This document shows positions 51,345 to 60,700 of a stretch of DNA of 64,000 bases, in pieces. The notes under the pieces are model-generated. The model had not been told where the DNA came from. It searched no databases and saw nothing but the letters and a program-made list of their open reading frames with translations. Every line of letters begins with the position of its first letter. Position 1 is the first letter of the stretch. A program made the position numbers and the translations under genes. The stretch is taken from assembly GCF_000243115.2 (NCBI RefSeq), contig NZ_CP007035.1, positions 1,364,001-1,428,000 on the forward strand. The letters run 5' to 3'. Origin of the DNA: Niabella soli DSM 19437 (GTDB taxonomy: Bacteria > Bacteroidota > Bacteroidia > Chitinophagales > Chitinophagaceae).

Positions 51345-52832
51345 CTAGGAAGCACCGGTATCGCCGCTATACTCACTTTCCGGAACCGGCAGGTTTTTCA
51401 CCGTAGAACGGCTTAAAGAAACAGAAGAAGAGGAGGAATATAAACCGATGCCGTTACCAAAATACCGGTAATCAATAAGCGATAGCTTCACCACGCCATC
51501 AATAGCCAGCTCAATATAATTGCCGTAGCGGATAAGGCGAAAGTGGAACTCCTTTTGTTCTTTCAGGTGAAACACATTGTCCTGCAGCACCTCAAAAATA
51601 AAATCGGAACGGGGATCTACCGGGTTATAACCCCAGCTTTTTACAGTAACCACGCTGTTGATCACATCAAAAGAATAATAATACCCCGACCCTTCTTCGT
51701 CGATGTCGCTCACCAATCCTAATTTCCCCATGCCTTCTACCGTCAATATACCTTCCCAGATAAAACAAGGCGCGGTTTTTTGTATTACAAAGACCTCATA
51801 GCCGCTTCGCGCGGAGCAGATCCAACTCCCCTCCTCCTCATAAGTGACAGCCGTCGGGTTTTTAAAAAGCATGATCATCTTTCCCATCTGCGACTGTTCA
51901 ACCGTGTTCAGCACCATCTGGTCCCAGCGGTAATAGCTTTTCAACACCAGCCGTCCCTTATCGTCGGTTATCAGTTGCTTTGGTGGTGGAAAGATGCGGT
52001 GCGCATTTACATTGCCATTAGCATAAAAAAAATTGTACACCAGCAAATGCTCACCGTCCTGTATAATGCGCGCGGCATAGTTGCCCCGGGGCAGCAGTAC
52101 ATTATTATGAAAGCAATGGTATTCGCCCAGGAAGGCCGGCGCAAACCAGTAGCGCACGGTTACATCTTCTCTTATAGAGCCCAAAAGATAATGCCGTCCG
52201 TCCAACTCAAACACACAGGGGCATTCCACATCATCATAAACCATCGGGTAGTGCATGGGTGGATGAAAGATGAGCTCTTTACTCTGCAGCTCCACCAATC
52301 CCACGCAGCCCCTCCTGGAAACGGGACCTGCAGCGGCCCTGGTACAAATGAGAAAAAAAGTTTTTCCGTCATAGTCATAGCGGAAGGGATCGCGGAAGCT
52401 GATCCAGAAGCGGGGATTATTTTCATAGGTTTCATAAAAAGGCGCCCGCGGGCCAAAGGGAAACACTTCATCCATCACTTTTTCCCAGTTGAACAAATCA
52501 TCCGACAGGGCCAGCCCTATCTTTGATACCACGCCCCGGTCCTTTCGCTGCAGGCCGGTATAGTACATTTCAAAGCGGCCTTTGTTTTCATATACCTGCA
52601 TCGTCCACAGCATATCATCATCCCAATCACCGGGGTCGCCAACAAACAGGGCGTTCTTTACCCGGCGCCAGGTCAATCCGTCTTTTGAAACCGCATGGGC
52701 TATATAATCATGATTGGGGATAATCAGGTGAAAGAGATGATAGATGCCTTTATGCAACAGCATGGTAACATCGCCTATCTCCCATTCGCTAAAACCGGAG
52801 CCGGAATACAGGTTGTCGGGCATTCGATCCAT
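51345..52832 (-). CDS. GH32/clan GH-J-like protein, cytosolic
   Basis: The 495-residue protein has no signal peptide. A five-bladed propeller (GIYHLFHLIIPNHDYIAHAV, DDMLWTMQVYENKGRFEMYY, FWISFRDPFRYDYDGKTFF, VECPCVFELDGRHYLLGS) is followed by a C-terminal beta-sandwich (EEGSGYYYSFDVINSVVTVK). This is the GH32/GH68 clan-J plan of invertases and fructan hydrolases. The usual N-terminal WMNDPNG is absent; the first Asp candidate is in EWEIGDVTML and the RDP Asp is present. The divergent gene makes sucrose, so sucrose or a fructoside is a plausible substrate. Reduced or altered activity is possible. Confidence 0.8.
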   Translation of the reverse strand: MDRMPDNLYSGSGFSEWEIGDVTMLLHKGIYHLFHLIIPNHDYIAHAVSKDGLTWRRVKNALFVGDPGDWDDDMLWTMQVYENKGRFEMYYTGLQRKDRGVVSKIGLALSDDLFNWEKVMDEVFPFGPRAPFYETYENNPRFWISFRDPFRYDYDGKTFFLICTRAAAGPVSRRGCVGLVELQSKELIFHPPMHYPMVYDDVECPCVFELDGRHYLLGSIREDVTVRYWFAPAFLGEYHCFHNNVLLPRGNYAARIIQDGEHLLVYNFFYANGNVNAHRIFPPPKQLITDDKGRLVLKSYYRWDQMVLNTVEQSQMGKMIMLFKNPTAVTYEEEGSWICSARSGYEVFVIQKTAPCFIWEGILTVEGMGKLGLVSDIDEEGSGYYYSFDVINSVVTVKSWGYNPVDPRSDFIFEVLQDNVFHLKEQKEFHFRLIRYGNYIELAIDGVVKLSLIDYRYFGNGIGLYSSSSSVSLSRSTVKNLPVPESEYSGDTGAS

Positions 52833-52973
52833 TCCAAAAAAATTTATTTACTTTTAACGCGATTTATCTACAATCATTCCACTGGCAGATGTAAGGCCCA
52901 GCACTTTTACCTTCGCATCTTCATTTTCTGAAACCGTTGATCATACACGGCTTCGCCTTTAAAACCGCTCAAT

Positions 52974-55163
52974 ATGCAACAATATTACATACAATTGTTT
53001 AGTCCGCATGGTTTAATCCGTTATTATAAACCTGAAATTGGACGGGATAAAGATACCGGAGGACAAGTTAAATATATCTTAGAATTATTGGAAGCATTGG
53101 CGCTGCACCCACAGGTACGCAAGGTAGACCTGTTTACCCGGCGCATTGCAGACAAGCGCGTCTCTGAAACCTACAGCCATGAAACAGAGACCGTTGCCCC
53201 CAATGCCCGCATTGTACGGATCACCTGCGGCGGCAATTTATATAAGCCGAAAGAAAGCCTCTGGGACAACCTGGATGAGTTTGTAGATAAAGTGATCCGC
53301 TTTATTGAGCAGCAGGACGATTATCCTGATATCGTGCACGGTCATTATGCCGATGGCAATTATATCGCAGGCGAGGTCAGTAAAATATTCGAGATCCCTT
53401 TTATTGCCACCAGCCATTCATTAGGCAGGAATAAAAAAGAGCTGTTATTAAAAGAAGGGCTTCCGGAGGCCGTGATCAATCAAAAATTTAATATGGAGCG
53501 CCGCATTGCGGAAGAAGAAAAAACACTGCAACTGGCCAGCCTGGTTATTGTAAGCACTGCTCATGAAATAGCCGCGCAATACAAAACCTATAAATACCGC
53601 GATGAAGCCCGGTTCAAAATTATTCCGCCCGGCATCAACACCGCCGTGTTCTATCCCTTTTACCGGATGAACATGCCTTCCTTTACTATGCCGCTGGAAC
53701 AGGAACAGGCGCAATACCGTGTCAATTCAGAGATTGAGCGATTTCTTTTCGCTCCTTCCAAGCCCCTGATCTTATCCATCGGCCGTGCCGACAAGCGTAA
53801 AAATTTTGAAACGATCATTGACTGTTATGGCCAGGATAAAGAGCTGCAAAGCATGGCCAACCTTGCCTTATTTGCAGGTGTAAGAAAAGATATCACCCAA
53901 ATGCCGGCCGATGAACAGGAAATCCTTACCGGGCTGTTATTGTTGCTGGACAAATATGATCTTTACGGCAAGTTGGCATTACCCAAAAAAAATGACCCTT
54001 CGCTGGAAGTACCGGAGATCTATCGCATCGCAGCCCAAAAAAAAGGCGTTTTTGTAAACGCAACGCCCGGGGAAAATTTCGGCCTCACGTTGGTTGAAGC
54101 CGCCGCCTGCGGCCTGCCCGTAATAGCATCGCCTACCGGCGGCCCAAAGGAAATTATCGGCAACGCCCGTAATGGCCTGCTGGTGGACGTACAGGACACC
54201 AAAGCCATTGCAGCCGCATTAAAAAAGATCATTGCAGATACTTCATTATGGGAGCAGTTCTCTGCCAACGGCATAAAAGCCGGGCAGGAAAGCTATTCCT
54301 GGGAAGCCCATGTACAAAGTTATATTGCCGGCATCAATGAAATTTATGCGCAGCGGAATATTGCGGTGGCCCCCGATGGCGCCGCGCTGCCCTATGGAAA
54401 AAAATTAATGAAAGCGGGATTGTTTTTCATTTCGGACCTGGACGGCACTTTGATCGAGGGGGATGATGTTACCGGCCTGGACGCGATCAATAGCTGGGTC
54501 ATTGAAAACAAAAATACGGTAGCCTTTGGCATTGCTTCCGGCCGGAACAAAGCGCTAACCGTTGAAGCGCTGGAAAAATATAACATCGCCGCGCCTGATA
54601 TATTGATCTGTTCTGCCGGTACTGAGATCTATTATACAAATAAATGCATCCCCGATCCCGGCTGGGAAAGTCATATCAATCATCAATGGAAGCGCAGCGA
54701 GCTGGTAAAAACATTGGAACGCTATCCCGGGCTGCGGCTGCAGGAAGCCGATGCCCAATGGAAGTACAAACTAAGTTATTATGTTGACGACCATTTTAGC
54801 GAAGGCCAACTGGCCGACCTGTACAAGTTCCTGGACGACCGGAAACTGCGGGCGCGCATCCTGCTTACGGACAACCGGTTCCTGGATATACTTCCCGTGC
54901 GGGCGGGGAAGGGAAATGCCGTGCGGTACCTGAGTTATAAATGGCAACTGCCGTTGGATCACTTTATTACTTCCGGGAACGGCGGCAACGATATCGACAT
55001 GCTCCGCGGCCGCACCAGGGGCATCGTGGTGGCCAACCACAGCCCGGAGCTGGCATCCCTGCGCAAAAGCCGCTATGTTTATTTTGCCCGCAGCCGGCAG
55101 GCAACGGGGGTAATGGAAGGCATCCGTCATTACCTGTCAAAAAACGAAAAACCGGGAGCATAA
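52974..55163 (+). CDS. sps: Sucrose-phosphate synthase fused to sucrose-phosphatase (HAD) domain
   Basis: The 729-residue cytosolic protein combines a GT4 sucrose-phosphate synthase (residues 1-460) with a C-terminal HAD IIB domain (about 482-725). The synthase part shows KPEIGRDKDTGGQVKYILE, the acceptor loop VHGHYADGNYIAG and TSHSLGRNKKELLL, MERRIAEEEK, and the donor-site motif TPGENFGLTLVEAAACGLPV. The HAD part starts FISDLDGTLIEGDD (DxD catalytic pair) and ends NGGNDIDMLRG. The bifunctional layout makes sucrose from UDP-glucose and fructose-6-phosphate in one protein, as in cyanobacteria and plants. It is divergent, over 141 bp, from the GH32-like gene. Confidence 0.94.
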   Translation: MQQYYIQLFSPHGLIRYYKPEIGRDKDTGGQVKYILELLEALALHPQVRKVDLFTRRIADKRVSETYSHETETVAPNARIVRITCGGNLYKPKESLWDNLDEFVDKVIRFIEQQDDYPDIVHGHYADGNYIAGEVSKIFEIPFIATSHSLGRNKKELLLKEGLPEAVINQKFNMERRIAEEEKTLQLASLVIVSTAHEIAAQYKTYKYRDEARFKIIPPGINTAVFYPFYRMNMPSFTMPLEQEQAQYRVNSEIERFLFAPSKPLILSIGRADKRKNFETIIDCYGQDKELQSMANLALFAGVRKDITQMPADEQEILTGLLLLLDKYDLYGKLALPKKNDPSLEVPEIYRIAAQKKGVFVNATPGENFGLTLVEAAACGLPVIASPTGGPKEIIGNARNGLLVDVQDTKAIAAALKKIIADTSLWEQFSANGIKAGQESYSWEAHVQSYIAGINEIYAQRNIAVAPDGAALPYGKKLMKAGLFFISDLDGTLIEGDDVTGLDAINSWVIENKNTVAFGIASGRNKALTVEALEKYNIAAPDILICSAGTEIYYTNKCIPDPGWESHINHQWKRSELVKTLERYPGLRLQEADAQWKYKLSYYVDDHFSEGQLADLYKFLDDRKLRARILLTDNRFLDILPVRAGKGNAVRYLSYKWQLPLDHFITSGNGGNDIDMLRGRTRGIVVANHSPELASLRKSRYVYFARSRQATGVMEGIRHYLSKNEKPGA

Positions 55164-55167
55164 ATGG

Positions 55168-55235
55168 TCGGCTCACAGATTTCACCGATTTTCACAGAAG
55201 GCTTTTAAAATCTGTGGCATCCGTGAGAAAACAAA
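55168..55235. repeat. Single copy of the 'cacagaaggc' interspersed repeat
   Basis: GGCTCACAGATTTCACCG, TTTTCACAGAAGGCTTTTAA and ATCCGTGAGAAAACAAAAAG repeat the core and tail of the tandem array at 48372-48746. It lies just after the sps stop. Confidence 0.7.
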
Positions 55236-55286
55236 AAGATGATACTTTAGAAATTATCTTATTTTTACCGCATATAATTCAACTGT

Positions 55287-56099
55287 ATGGCATATAATCT
55301 TTTAAAAGGAAAAAAAGGAATCATTTTCGGAGCGCTGGATGAAAAATCCATCGCCTGGAAAACGGCGCAGCAATGTTACAATGAGGGCGCTCAAATTGTG
55401 CTCACCAATGCGCCTGTGGCATTGCGCATGGGCGAGATCAACAAACTGGCGGAAGCCTGCGGCAATGCGCCGGTTATTGGCGCCGATGTTACCAATATGG
55501 ACGACCTGAAAGCCTTATTTGAAAAATCGATGGAGCACTTCGGCGGCAAGGTTGATTTTGTACTGCATTCCGTGGGCATGGGTTTAAATGTGCGCAAGGG
55601 AAAAGATTATACCGATCTTAATTACGACTGGAACCACAAGACCTTCGATATTTCTTCCATGAGCCTGCACCGTGTGTTAAAAACCGCGTGGGACCTGGAT
55701 GCGCTCAATGAACATGCCAGCGTTATTGCCCTTACCTATATTGCCGCACAGCGCGTATTTCCGGATTACAGCGAAATGGCAGATGCCAAATCGCTGCTGG
55801 AAAGTATTTCGCGTATGTTCGGTTATTACTATGGCGTAAAACGGAAAGTGCGCATCAATACCATTTCCCAGTCGCCCACCAAAACAACTGCGGGCAGTGG
55901 TGTAAAGGGTTTTGAGAATTTTATGAGCTATGCAGAAAAGATGAGCCCGCTGGGCAATGCGCCGGCGGAGGATTGCGCCAATTATATTTCGGTTATGTTC
56001 AGTGACCTGACGCGCTATGTAACCATGCAAAACCTGTTCCACGACGGGGGCTTCAGCTTTACCGGCGTTACACCGGAAGTGTTGGAATCCATGGGCTAA
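55287..56099 (+). CDS. fabI: Enoyl-[acyl-carrier-protein] reductase (NADH)
   Basis: The 270-residue cytosolic enzyme carries out the last step of each fatty-acid elongation round, reducing the enoyl-ACP double bond with NAD(P)H. It has GKKGIIFGALDEKSIAWKTA at the cofactor site and LHSVGMGLNVRKGKDYTDL. The catalytic Tyr-x6-Lys is in FPDYSEMADAKSLLESIS, and NTISQSPTKTTAGSGVKG precedes the substrate-binding helix. Length and motifs are typical of Bacteroidota FabI, the target class of triclosan-type inhibitors. It is followed by its own terminator at 56120-56163. Confidence 0.97.
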   Translation: MAYNLLKGKKGIIFGALDEKSIAWKTAQQCYNEGAQIVLTNAPVALRMGEINKLAEACGNAPVIGADVTNMDDLKALFEKSMEHFGGKVDFVLHSVGMGLNVRKGKDYTDLNYDWNHKTFDISSMSLHRVLKTAWDLDALNEHASVIALTYIAAQRVFPDYSEMADAKSLLESISRMFGYYYGVKRKVRINTISQSPTKTTAGSGVKGFENFMSYAEKMSPLGNAPAEDCANYISVMFSDLTRYVTMQNLFHDGGFSFTGVTPEVLESMG

Positions 56100-56119
56100 G
56101 TCAATAATATTCTCTTTTA

Positions 56120-56163
56120 AAAGCAGCATGCAGAAGGAACTCTTTTTACATGCTGCTTTTTTT
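56120..56163 (+). terminator. Rho-independent terminator after fabI
   Basis: AAAGCAGCATG (56120-56130) pairs perfectly with CATGCTGCTTT (56149-56159) and is followed by more T residues. It begins 21 nt after the fabI stop. Confidence 0.85.
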
Positions 56164-56206
56164 ACGCATGTTGAACTCCGGCGCTGCATGCTGCAGGAGG
56201 TGAACA

Positions 56207-56411
56207 GGCAATAGTGAATAGTCGATGGGCGATATTTAGTTTGATATTTTGCACCGGACGATTCACCATTGACTGAGGTTTGGCGTTGCGCAGCCAGGAA
56301 TTATTCACTATTCACCACTGGCTATTTACTGATGTCTGATCTCTGATTTCTGATATCTACCATTTCGCGTTTGGCATTATGCGTTGTGCCTTCAGCATTG
56401 CGCGTTCAGCA
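56207..56411. repeat. Island of degenerate word repeats between fabI and the VOC gene
   Basis: There is no gene. The sequence is built from recurring words: ATAGTGAATAGTCGATGG, GATTCACCATTGAC, TTCACTATTCACCACTGG, TGATCTCTGATTTCTGAT, TGGCATTATGCGTTG and CAGCATTGCGCGTTCAGC. The pattern is close to that at 36266-36370. Confidence 0.55.
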
Positions 56412-56813
56412 TTAAGTGTTACCCGTCCGCTGCTGCAACTGCCAGTAATGCCCAAAGGGATCTTTAACCGTTCCCTGGCGGTAGCCGTAGTCATAATCCT
56501 GTGCCGGGCTTATTTCAATAGCGCCAGCATTGATCGCGTTCTTTATAGTGGCATCCACATCCGGCACAAAGAGGCCGATGCAAACGGTAGTGCCGTTATG
56601 CGCACCGGGTGAAAAATAATACGATTTGGCAGTAACCTCATGCAGGTGAAATAAAGCCCCCTCAATACTTAGTTCGGATACATGAATACTTCCGTCATCA
56701 TTGGAAAAACGCCGGAGCTCCGTAGCCCCGAATGCTTTTTCATAAAAGGAAATATCCCGCACGCCGTTGGGGATAAAAAGCTCGGGAGCGAAGAAGATTT
56801 TATTATCATTCAT
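56412..56813 (-). CDS. VOC family protein (glyoxalase/bleomycin-resistance fold)
   Basis: The 133-residue cytosolic protein has the vicinal-oxygen-chelate repeats. The first is FFAPELFIPNGVRDISFYEK with EKAFGATELRRFSNDDG; the second is GLFVPDVDATIKNAINAGAI with GTVKDPFGHYWQLQ. The latter end is typical for the PhnB/Glo_EDI branch. Some metal-ligand positions are replaced, so the reaction cannot be named; many relatives are of unknown function or bind small toxic molecules. No operon partner is present. Confidence 0.92.
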   Translation of the reverse strand: MNDNKIFFAPELFIPNGVRDISFYEKAFGATELRRFSNDDGSIHVSELSIEGALFHLHEVTAKSYYFSPGAHNGTTVCIGLFVPDVDATIKNAINAGAIEISPAQDYDYGYRQGTVKDPFGHYWQLQQRTGNT

Positions 56814-57127
56814 TGCTATTGGGTTTAATCATTTTTCCCGCTGATTTGCGCGGATTCTTTTCGCTGATCTTCGCAGATGGTTCTTTTCTGCGCTTCATCT
56901 GTGGGAGCCTTTTCCCGCAGATTCTTTTTCGTATGACCGTATTCTTTGATCCCTGCTAAGTTAGTTAATTACAGGGAGGTATATGTTTGTTAACCCGGCA
57001 ATATCAACACCGGTTTGCGGGAGGCTATTTTGCCTATCTTTATAACCCGGTAATTATTGTTATCTTAACAAGGCAACCCTGCCAGACACATAAACCTTCA
57101 TTTTATTTAACCACATTATAAACTTAT
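56814..57127. other. Gene-free spacer with gcagat-type repeat
   Basis: Between 56830 and 56930 lie CCCGCTGATTTGCGCGGATT, CGCTGATCTTCGCAGATGG and CCCGCAGATTC, related to the words at 5580-5720. TATCTTTA near 57034 may be the promoter of the next gene, which would give a leader of about 85 nt. Confidence 0.5.
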
Positions 57128-57679
57128 ATGAACAAACAGGTGCTTTTTATACAGGGTGGCGGCAATGGCGGCTACCAAACCGATGCTTCGTTGGCAGCCT
57201 CGTTACAAACTGCGTTGGGCAGTGGTTACCAGGTGCATTACCCGCAAATGCAGGCCGATGAAACCGTACCCGGTTTTGCTTCTCAATGGCTCCGCCAGAT
57301 TGGCGAGCAAATTGCTGCGGCTAAAGATGGACTGATACTGGCAGGTCACTCTCTTGGTGCTTCTCTGTTGGTAAAATACCTTTCAGAAAATACCGATCAA
57401 ACAAGCATCGTCGGGTTATTCCTGGTGGCCCCACCCTTTTGGAATGGTGACCGTGACTGGGTACAGCCTTTGAAGCTACGGGAGGGGTTTGCAAACCAGT
57501 TGCCCAAAGAGCTCCCCATTTTCTTTTATCAATGCAGGGATGATGAGGTGGTGCCCTTTGATCATTTTATACATTACCAGCACCAACTCTCCCGGGCTGT
57601 TTTTCGTGCACCGACAAGCGGCGGTCATCAGTTCAATAACGACCTGTCAATAGTAGCAGCCGACATAAAGAGCCTGTAA
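57128..57679 (+). CDS. Small alpha/beta hydrolase (RBBP9/YdeN family)
   Basis: The 183-residue cytosolic protein starts NKQVLFIQGGGNGGYQTD and has the nucleophile elbow LILAGHSLGASLLVKYL (Ser in GHSLG). It also has VGLFLVAPPFWNG, an acid region FYQCRDDEVVPFDHF and the final His in APTSGGHQFNNDLS. Together these form the Ser-Asp-His triad of serine hydrolases. The substrate is unknown. It stands alone, convergent with the large TPR protein gene 114 bp away. Confidence 0.92.
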   Translation: MNKQVLFIQGGGNGGYQTDASLAASLQTALGSGYQVHYPQMQADETVPGFASQWLRQIGEQIAAAKDGLILAGHSLGASLLVKYLSENTDQTSIVGLFLVAPPFWNGDRDWVQPLKLREGFANQLPKELPIFFYQCRDDEVVPFDHFIHYQHQLSRAVFRAPTSGGHQFNNDLSIVAADIKSL

Positions 57680-57793
57680 AAGCGATAGTCCCCCGTTAAA
57701 TTAAGAATGACAAGAACGATTCTCTCATATTATGCATAACCAAAGGGTTGCTTTTGGAGCAGAGATTACTTCGCTGTCTAACAACTCTGGTTC

Positions 57794-60700
57794 TCACTGG
57801 TACCCGATAAACTTCAGTTCTGCTTTTACAATTTTCTCAAAAAAAGAACGTAGTTCTTCATAATCTTCCGGTGCATAAAATTGCTGCCGGCTATTGGAGA
57901 ATTTACGGGTAACCTGCAATTTGGCTGGTGCAACCAATTGAAACTGTAGACTATATTCCAGGTCTTTAAATTTCAAAGCAACCGGGGCCGGCGGTGCTGA
58001 AAATTTCATTCCAGCCGGTGCAAAAATGGTCACCCTTGTTTCGTAGGCATCCGTATTCTCATAGCTCCAGTATTCCACCGGTTGCGTTCTTTTTTCCGCA
58101 GGGAATTTATCCATCGTTGCCACCAGGTCATGATAATTAATTTTAAACGCACTCATTGGCCCCACTTCCGAAACCTGGTCGTTGGCAATATAGGAAAACT
58201 GGTACTGTACGGAATCGGTCAAATTATCCAACCCCGAAAACCGGAGGTCGCCCAGCTTCACTGCGGTGGAATACCCGCGGGCAACGGATTCCTCCATATC
58301 GCGGAACCGTTTCTGTTCGTCACTATGCCGGAAGTCTGCGCGCGTATCTGCCGCCAGGTGCCCGGTTTTGATCACCTTGTTATTGTACAACAAATTTGCT
58401 CCCTGGGGGCGGATCTCAATAATCCGGGTTACTTTGTCTTTAGACCTGCTGCCTGTATACAAGTGCGTTAGCCCCGTAAACGACAACGTTCGGCGCACAG
58501 GAATATCAAGCATCAAGGCCCCGCTAAGGCTATTGGGTAATGCCGCAAAAGGAAGGTTATTATCCGTCAATTCAATAAAATATTCTTTATTATCCAGGGT
58601 AGCTTTAGCTATGCAATGGTTAAAGTCCATTGCCGGCAGCAGCATATCTTTGGTTCCATTGTTGCGGGTGTCGATCAACACCATATTGGCCGCTATGCCC
58701 GCTTTATGACATAAAGCCACAAAGAGCCGTGACAGGTCCTTACAATCGCCCAGCTGCGTATTAAGCGTTACAGAAGGCTTTTGCGGAATATACCCGCTTT
58801 GGCGGAAGGCGACGGAACTATAGTGAATGGTATTCTCAATATAATTATAGATACGCCTGGCTTTGGCGAACTGGCTTTCTGCTTTTGCCGCTGCCGGAAA
58901 TAACGTATGGTATGCTGCTGCCACTTCGGGTTCCACTTCATTATAGTTTACGACGTCTGCGTACCAGTCCGCTATTTTATTCCAATCGCTTATAGTAGAA
59001 ACATAGAGTACGTTAGCTACGTCCACCAGATCCGGCGTCTGCGGCTCGTCCTTTTCCGCCGGTGCATGAAGCTGTTCCCAGGAATATTTTGTAAAATCTT
59101 CCACCCTGCTCATTTGCGGGCGGATGCTGTCCCTGCTAAACTGGTACCGGAACGCTGCATCTGCAGGCACCAGCAGCGTATACCTGGAGGCATTACAATA
59201 AACATTGCCTGTAAAGAAATACCGGTCCGTAAAATCTTTTGCAAAATGCCCGTTTGCAAATTGCTGCAGCCGGTACCGGATAAAAATAACGTCGCCAGGC
59301 TCCAGGTTGGTAAATACAATATCGCTCTCTTTTTTATCGCCCTGTATCCGTTTGTCCTTTTTGATCACTTCAGCTTTTTCAATCAGCAGGGATTGGGTAT
59401 TGTCAAAATTCAGCGATACCTCCTTATACCGCTCAATGCCTTTTTCATTTACAATTTTTATCAGCAAGGTGCTGTATTGTTCCTGGCCTCCGTCGGCGTA
59501 CAGGATCAAGTCCCGCTGGTCCAGTAAAAAATAGTAGCCGGCTTTTTGCTTATCTGTCCCATCGTAATCATCACTATTAATAATTTTATTTTCATCAACA
59601 GCGGGCAATAATTTATAAGCTTCACTTTTTTCTTCCAGTTTTCTTACCGTATTGATCAGCTTATATTGACTGGCATTGTATTTCAGGGACGTGTGATAGG
59701 CTTCCAGGGCCGCCGGTATTGCATTTTTTTGTTTCCGGATATCGCCCAGCAATTTCCAATAAGTATCTGTATAAGGGTTTATGGACAGCGCTGTAAGCGT
59801 ATATTTTTCCGCCTTGTCGTATTCCTTTTCCAAAACGAAGAATTCAGCCAGGGTGATATAATACTGGGGGACATTCGGAAACACTTTTATTTGTTTTTCC
59901 AACAGGGCCTGGTATTCCTTTTTTTTACCATTATCCAAAAGTGCCGCCAGGTACTGATAAAATACATTATCGTTATAATTATTCTTAAAAAAATCCTGGT
60001 ATACCATCAGGGCACTGTCGGAACTCTTCCCGGTAGTTTTTCTTAACTTATAAATGCCTGCCTGGATCTCAGGCTCATCCGGGTAACGCCGGTATATCTT
60101 TTCAGCAATGCTGGTGATCTCATCTATCTTTTGGTCTTTCGACTTTAGCAACATATAGTACCCGTCGGTATATTCGTTCTCGCCAAATAATTTTATATAC
60201 TGGTTCCGTTTATGTTCCAGTTCAGTATATTTTTCGTTTTTACTCAGTTGCTGCATAGACAGGTGCATGGCGTATTCGCTGGTGCTGTCCAGTCGCATCA
60301 CCCGTTCATTCTCGGTTTCAACCAATGCATTATTGCCTTCATCGGAAAGCACATCGATGTACACAGATCGCAACAGCGAATTACCAGGCGCTTTTGCCAG
60401 GGCCCGGTTGATTACCTGTTTAGCTCCTTCCGTTTTCTTGCTGCGCAAATAACTCTTCGCCAATAGTACGTAGTTGAGCAGGTCTGCCGAATCCTTTGCC
60501 AGCCGGTTCTCAAAATACTGTTCTGCAAAATGTGGTAACAATACGGGCAGCGGCGCCGCGGCATCCGGTTTAGGATAAGCTTTATACACCGGCGAGCCCT
60601 CCAGGTTCACCGGCTTTCCATCTGCATCCAGGAACCGGAGTACAAAATTGGGATAGTAATTACTGGTATACCCCAGCTGTACCAATATCCGGTTGGTTCC

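Noticed and set aside
51780-52526. Long open frame antisense to the GH32-like gene
   Set aside because: It is a shadow of a real gene; no promoter or domain supports it.
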